From JBCBAP01 sp038532435 (lineage in GTDB: Bacteria > Pseudomonadota > Alphaproteobacteria > Rhodobacterales > Rhodobacteraceae), in NCBI GenBank assembly GCA_038532435.1, contig JBCBAP010000105.1, forward strand, positions 1 to 7,912: a DNA stretch of 7,912 nucleotides, given 5' to 3'. The notes beneath the pieces were generated by a model that searched no databases, was not told the origin of the DNA, and saw only the letters and a list, made by a program, of their open reading frames with translations. The translations under genes were made by a program, and so were the position numbers. This document shows positions 5,955 through 7,912 of the stretch, piece after piece (within the stretch, counting starts at the first letter, position 1; the number at the start of each line of letters is the position of its first letter).

Positions 5955-6664
5955 TCCTGCGATCTGTCCTCGGGGGCAGCCTCATGGCCGCCTCCCTGCT
6001 GTCGGCAGGTGCTGCGGAGGCGCTTCCCTGTCGGCTGGCGCTCGCGATGGCGCTGGACATTTCGTCGTCGGTCAACAGTTCGGAGTACGACATCCAGCTC
6101 AAGGGCCTCGTCGCGGCCCTCCGCGATCCCGCAATTCGGGAGGCGATTCTGGTGGTGCCGGGTGCCGAGGTTCAGGTGCTCGTCTACGAATGGTCGGGCT
6201 ACGTGCAGCAGGACCTGATCGTCGGCTGGACCGCGCTGTCATCGCTCGCGGACATCGACGCGCTTGCCAACCGGATCGATGAGCACCGCCGAACCTACGC
6301 GGACTTTCCGACCGCCATCGGCAAGGCATTGGAATACGCGCTCTTCGAGTTCAACCGCCTGCCCAAGCCCTGTGCGCGCGAGGTCATCGACATCTCCGGC
6401 GACGGGGTGAACAATGACGGCCTGGGCGCGACGATGATCTGGCCCGCGCTTGCGGCCCGCAACATCACCGTCAACGCGCTGGTGATTGCGGGCGCGAGCC
6501 CCGATCCGGTCTATCACTATCAGAACACTGTCATCACGGGGCCGGAGGCGTTCATGCTCGTCGCCCGCAACGGGTTCGAGGACTATCCGGATCTGATAAA
6601 GGGCAAACTCCTGCGGGAGTTTGCCCCTGTGATGATGATCGGCGAGAACGACGTCAGTCGTTGA
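5951..6664 (+). CDS. Secreted DUF1194 (VWA-like) protein
   Basis: A predicted periplasmic or exported protein with a von Willebrand factor A-type fold; function unknown. A signal peptide covers about residues 1-24 (basic Arg4, hydrophobic core, AEA before the likely cut). The metal-ion-dependent adhesion site is complete: Asp36-x-Ser38-x-Ser40 (DISSS), Thr121 (DFPTAIG) and Asp151 (ISGDGVNND). Such sites bind Mg2+ and often mediate protein binding. Cys27 and Cys141 could form a disulfide after export. The 237-residue length agrees with DUF1194 proteins common in alphaproteobacteria. The start is a GTG overlapping the gloA stop (GTGA) with a GGGG ribosome-like run 5 nt before it; an ATG at 5984 would spoil the signal peptide. 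The last 64 bases include a strong hairpin that probably ends the opposing transcript, and the final 11 nt overlap that gene. Family well supported, role unknown. Confidence 0.93.
   Translation: MILRSVLGGSLMAASLLSAGAAEALPCRLALAMALDISSSVNSSEYDIQLKGLVAALRDPAIREAILVVPGAEVQVLVYEWSGYVQQDLIVGWTALSSLADIDALANRIDEHRRTYADFPTAIGKALEYALFEFNRLPKPCAREVIDISGDGVNNDGLGATMIWPALAARNITVNALVIAGASPDPVYHYQNTVITGPEAFMLVARNGFEDYPDLIKGKLLREFAPVMMIGENDVSR
6601..6626 (-). terminator. Terminator of the iron-binding protein gene, inside DUF1194
   Basis: GGGCAAACTCC (6601-6611) and GGAGTTTGCCC (6616-6626) are perfectly complementary, giving an 11-bp stem with a 4-nt loop. On the leftward strand the hairpin begins 27 nt after the stop codon of the iron-binding protein gene and is followed by TTTATC, a short U-rich tail, which makes a plausible intrinsic terminator. 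Rightward, the loop reads C(TGCG)G, matching the very stable UNCG tetraloop class. There it lies in the DUF1194 reading frame (KGKLLREFA), 38 nt before that gene's stop codon. Confidence 0.65.
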
Positions 6665-7661
6665 AGCCAAGCTCCGTCACGATCGCCTTGATCGACGGAC
6701 CGGCATCCGCGATCGTCTGCGCATGCACCTCATCCCGGTCAAACTCCGGGAAGAGCGACATCAGGTTCGCGCCATCCACATCCGCGGCGTTGAGCGGAAA
6801 CTCGAAGTTCCGGCGCGCATAGATCCGCTGCGCTTCTTGCGACAGCTGGAACTCCATGAAAGCCTGCGCCGCTTCCGGATCATCGACCGAGGCAAGCATC
6901 GCCATACCGGAGAAATTCACATGCGTTCCGCCGTTTTCGAACCGCGGAAACACGACGGCGATCTTGTCCGCCCACTTCTTCTGATGCGCATGGGTGCTGG
7001 CGAGCCCGAAATAGTAGGAGTTCGCGATAGCGACCCGGCACATGCCCTCGGCAACCTGGCGCATTTGCGCGCGGTCGTTGCCCTGGGGCGTGCGGGCGAG
7101 GTTGGCTTTCAGCCCCGCAAGCCAGGCTTCCGTCTCCTCTCGCGAATGATGCGCGTCGAAGGCGGAAAACAGGCCGATATTGTAGGCATGGGTGCCCGAG
7201 CGGATGCAGATCCGCCCCTTGAACCGCGGAGATGCAAGATCCTCGTAGGTCAGGCGTGAGAACCGAGCAGCCGCGCGCGCGTCGACATAGATCCCCCGCG
7301 CTCGCACCGTGGTCGCAAACCAATGATTGTCGGACTGCCGCCACTTGGCCGGCACCCGCTCTTCAAGGGTCGCTGACTCCACCGGGATGGTGAGACCAAG
7401 GCGGTAGGCTTCATCAAGCCGATTGACGCTCGGCGTGATGAGCACATCCGCCTCGCTGTCCACATCCTCGTCCAGCAGGACGTCGAGGATGTCGCGGTCG
7501 AACACTTTCATGACGACCTTGTGGCCGGTGGCCCGCTCGAAGGCGCGGGCCAGTGGCATGACCAGGAGCAATTCCCGGTCGGTATAAACAGTTACCGTCC
7601 CTGCAATCGCAGGCTGATAGCCAGTCAAAAACAGAGATAACATTACGATAACGCGAAACAT
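6654..7661 (-). CDS. Periplasmic Fe(III)-binding protein of an ABC importer
   Basis: Captures ferric iron in the periplasm and hands it to an inner-membrane ABC permease, as FbpA, AfuA and FutA do. The 335-residue protein has a signal peptide (about 1-20, AIA before the cut). The first strand VTVYTDR (23-29) follows, then ADVLITPSVNRL (71-82), typical of the first lobe. The hinge-side motif FKGRICIRSGTHAYN (147-161) and the iron-binding tyrosine pair Tyr216-Tyr217 (NSYYFG) are present; Tyr26 and Tyr160 are further ligand candidates. NFEFPL near residue 285 matches the family's C-terminal strand. GAGGGG ends 5 nt before ATG 7661, a strong ribosome site. No permease or ATPase gene is next to it: downstream is the convergent DUF1194 gene and upstream 250 nt are without a clear gene. 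It therefore appears monocistronic, with the transporter elsewhere or this protein serving another system. Iron control is likely from its role; see the upstream elements. Confidence 0.94.
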   Translation of the reverse strand: MFRVIVMLSLFLTGYQPAIAGTVTVYTDRELLLVMPLARAFERATGHKVVMKVFDRDILDVLLDEDVDSEADVLITPSVNRLDEAYRLGLTIPVESATLEERVPAKWRQSDNHWFATTVRARGIYVDARAAARFSRLTYEDLASPRFKGRICIRSGTHAYNIGLFSAFDAHHSREETEAWLAGLKANLARTPQGNDRAQMRQVAEGMCRVAIANSYYFGLASTHAHQKKWADKIAVVFPRFENGGTHVNFSGMAMLASVDDPEAAQAFMEFQLSQEAQRIYARRNFEFPLNAADVDGANLMSLFPEFDRDEVHAQTIADAGPSIKAIVTELGFND

Positions 7662-7696
7662 GGTGTCCCCTCACTCTTATTGTGTGAGTCTTTTAT

Positions 7697-7725
7697 CAAA
7701 TATGAATGAGATATGAATATGGCAA
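7697..7725 (-). promoter_or_regulatory. Candidate promoter of the iron-binding protein gene
   Basis: On the leftward strand TTGCCA (complement of 7720-7725) matches the -35 box in five of six positions, and TATTTG (complement of 7697-7702) lies 17 nt further, a weak -10. Transcription would start near 7690, leaving a leader of about 29 nt that includes the GAGGGG ribosome site. The region is strikingly AT-rich against its surroundings. Confidence 0.4.
7700..7718. repeat. Direct repeat ATATGAAT, 11-bp period
   Basis: ATATGAAT occurs at 7700-7707 and again at 7711-7718, exactly 11 bp apart, so both copies face the same side of the helix. They lie between the candidate -35 and -10 boxes of the iron-binding protein gene, a natural place for a repressor. 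The repeat is short and AT-rich, so chance is possible. Confidence 0.4.
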
Positions 7726-7728
7726 TTT

Positions 7729-7747
7729 GAGAATCTTATAAATTATT
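7729..7747. promoter_or_regulatory. Partial Fur-box-like sequence
   Basis: By hand alignment GAGAATCTTATAAATTATT agrees with the classical 19-bp Fur box (GATAATGATAATCATTATC) at 12 positions. It lies just upstream of the candidate -35 of the iron-binding protein gene. The match is only moderate, and many alphaproteobacteria use RirA or Irr instead of Fur for iron control, so this is tentative. Confidence 0.25.
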
Positions 7748-7848
7748 GGAAATTCGGGGCATTTCTACTTGAAGATGTGTGGTGATCGCCAATCGCGAAA
7801 GTGACAGGCCTGCTTGCGCGACGGGGGCAAAGACCCTAAGTTAGAGCG
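7748..7848. other. Intergenic stretch, no gene seen
   Basis: Between the control region of the iron-binding protein gene and the palindrome near the right edge I find no coding frame with a credible start and no clear promoter. A short inverted repeat, CTAA-G-TTAG, lies at 7836-7844. Confidence 0.5.
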
Positions 7849-7862
7849 GTCCCCTAGGGGAC
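7849..7862. promoter_or_regulatory. 14-bp perfect palindrome before a possible start codon
   Basis: GTCCCCTAGGGGAC is perfectly self-complementary. As DNA it could be a dimer-binding operator. As RNA it can form a 5-bp stem with a 4-nt loop that would bury the AGGGG preceding ATG 7864. No known regulator consensus is recognised. Confidence 0.4.
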
Positions 7863-7863
7863 T

Positions 7864-7912
7864 ATGGTGATAAACGCGCATGTAATAAACGGCTCGGACC
7901 CGGGGGCGGTAC
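7864..7912 (+). CDS. Possible start of a gene cut by the right edge
   Basis: An ATG at 7864, or the adjacent GTG at 7867, opens a frame that stays open for the 16 codons to the window end (MVINAHVINGSDPGAV). AGGGG at 7856-7860 lies 3 nt before the ATG, too close, but 6 nt before the GTG, a normal distance. Ten of 16 codons end in G or C. The NG-S-D-P-G stretch loosely recalls the start of calcium-binding repeat proteins, but far too little is visible to name it. Confidence 0.3.
   Translation, partial: MVINAHVINGSDPGAV

Noticed and set aside
7780..7850. Possible rightward promoter TTGCGC / TAAGTT before the right-edge frame
   Set aside because: Spacing is 17 nt, but each box matches only three of six consensus positions, no better than chance.
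1..7912. CRISPR array, tRNA, rRNA, insertion sequence or defence system
   Set aside because: I found no regularly spaced repeats, tRNA-like cloverleaf, transposase motifs or terminal inverted repeats; all large frames are accounted for by ordinary metabolic, envelope or transport families.

Overview
The window is GC-rich DNA (strong G/C preference at third codon positions) with tightly packed genes and short overlaps. Protein families such as ThyX, DUF1194, GloA and a class I Fe(III)-binding protein fit an alphaproteobacterium, most likely in or near the Rhodobacteraceae. This placement is inferred from gene content and composition, not from a marker gene.

Left region (1-2495). Two glycosyltransferases run leftward: a GT4-type (GT-B fold) enzyme followed about 20 nt later by a GT2-type (GT-A fold) enzyme. 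They look like a small operon for a surface or exported polysaccharide. To their left, 1-263 holds no convincing gene. A roughly 200-nt divergent intergenic region (2294-2495) separates them from a rightward gene for a trypsin-like serine protease with a lipoprotein-type signal peptide. That protease has an intact His-Asp-Ser triad and an unassigned N-terminal half.

Middle (3686-6664). thyX (flavin-dependent thymidylate synthase) runs leftward and overlaps the end of the protease gene by 4 nt. Diverging from thyX is a rightward, translationally coupled three-gene operon: a multi-pass DUF817 membrane protein, glyoxalase I (gloA), and a secreted DUF1194 protein with a von Willebrand A-like metal site. 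Each junction is a 4-nt stop/start overlap (ATGA, then GTGA). GloA detoxifies methylglyoxal; the other two have no established function, so no shared pathway can be assigned.

Right region (6654-7912). A leftward gene encodes a periplasmic Fe(III)-binding protein of an ABC importer. It has no permease or ATPase beside it, and its end overlaps the DUF1194 gene by 11 nt. Its probable terminator is a perfect 11-bp hairpin inside the DUF1194 coding sequence. Upstream lies an AT-rich control region with an 11-bp-phased direct repeat and a partial Fur-box resemblance. A 14-bp perfect palindrome precedes a possible reading frame that runs off the right edge.

Most of the window is ordinary housekeeping and accessory content, and I do not see a clear new multi-gene system. 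The points most worth a second look are the terminator embedded in an opposing gene, the unexplained N-terminal half of the protease lipoprotein, the DUF817-gloA-DUF1194 coupling, and the control region of the orphan iron-binding protein.
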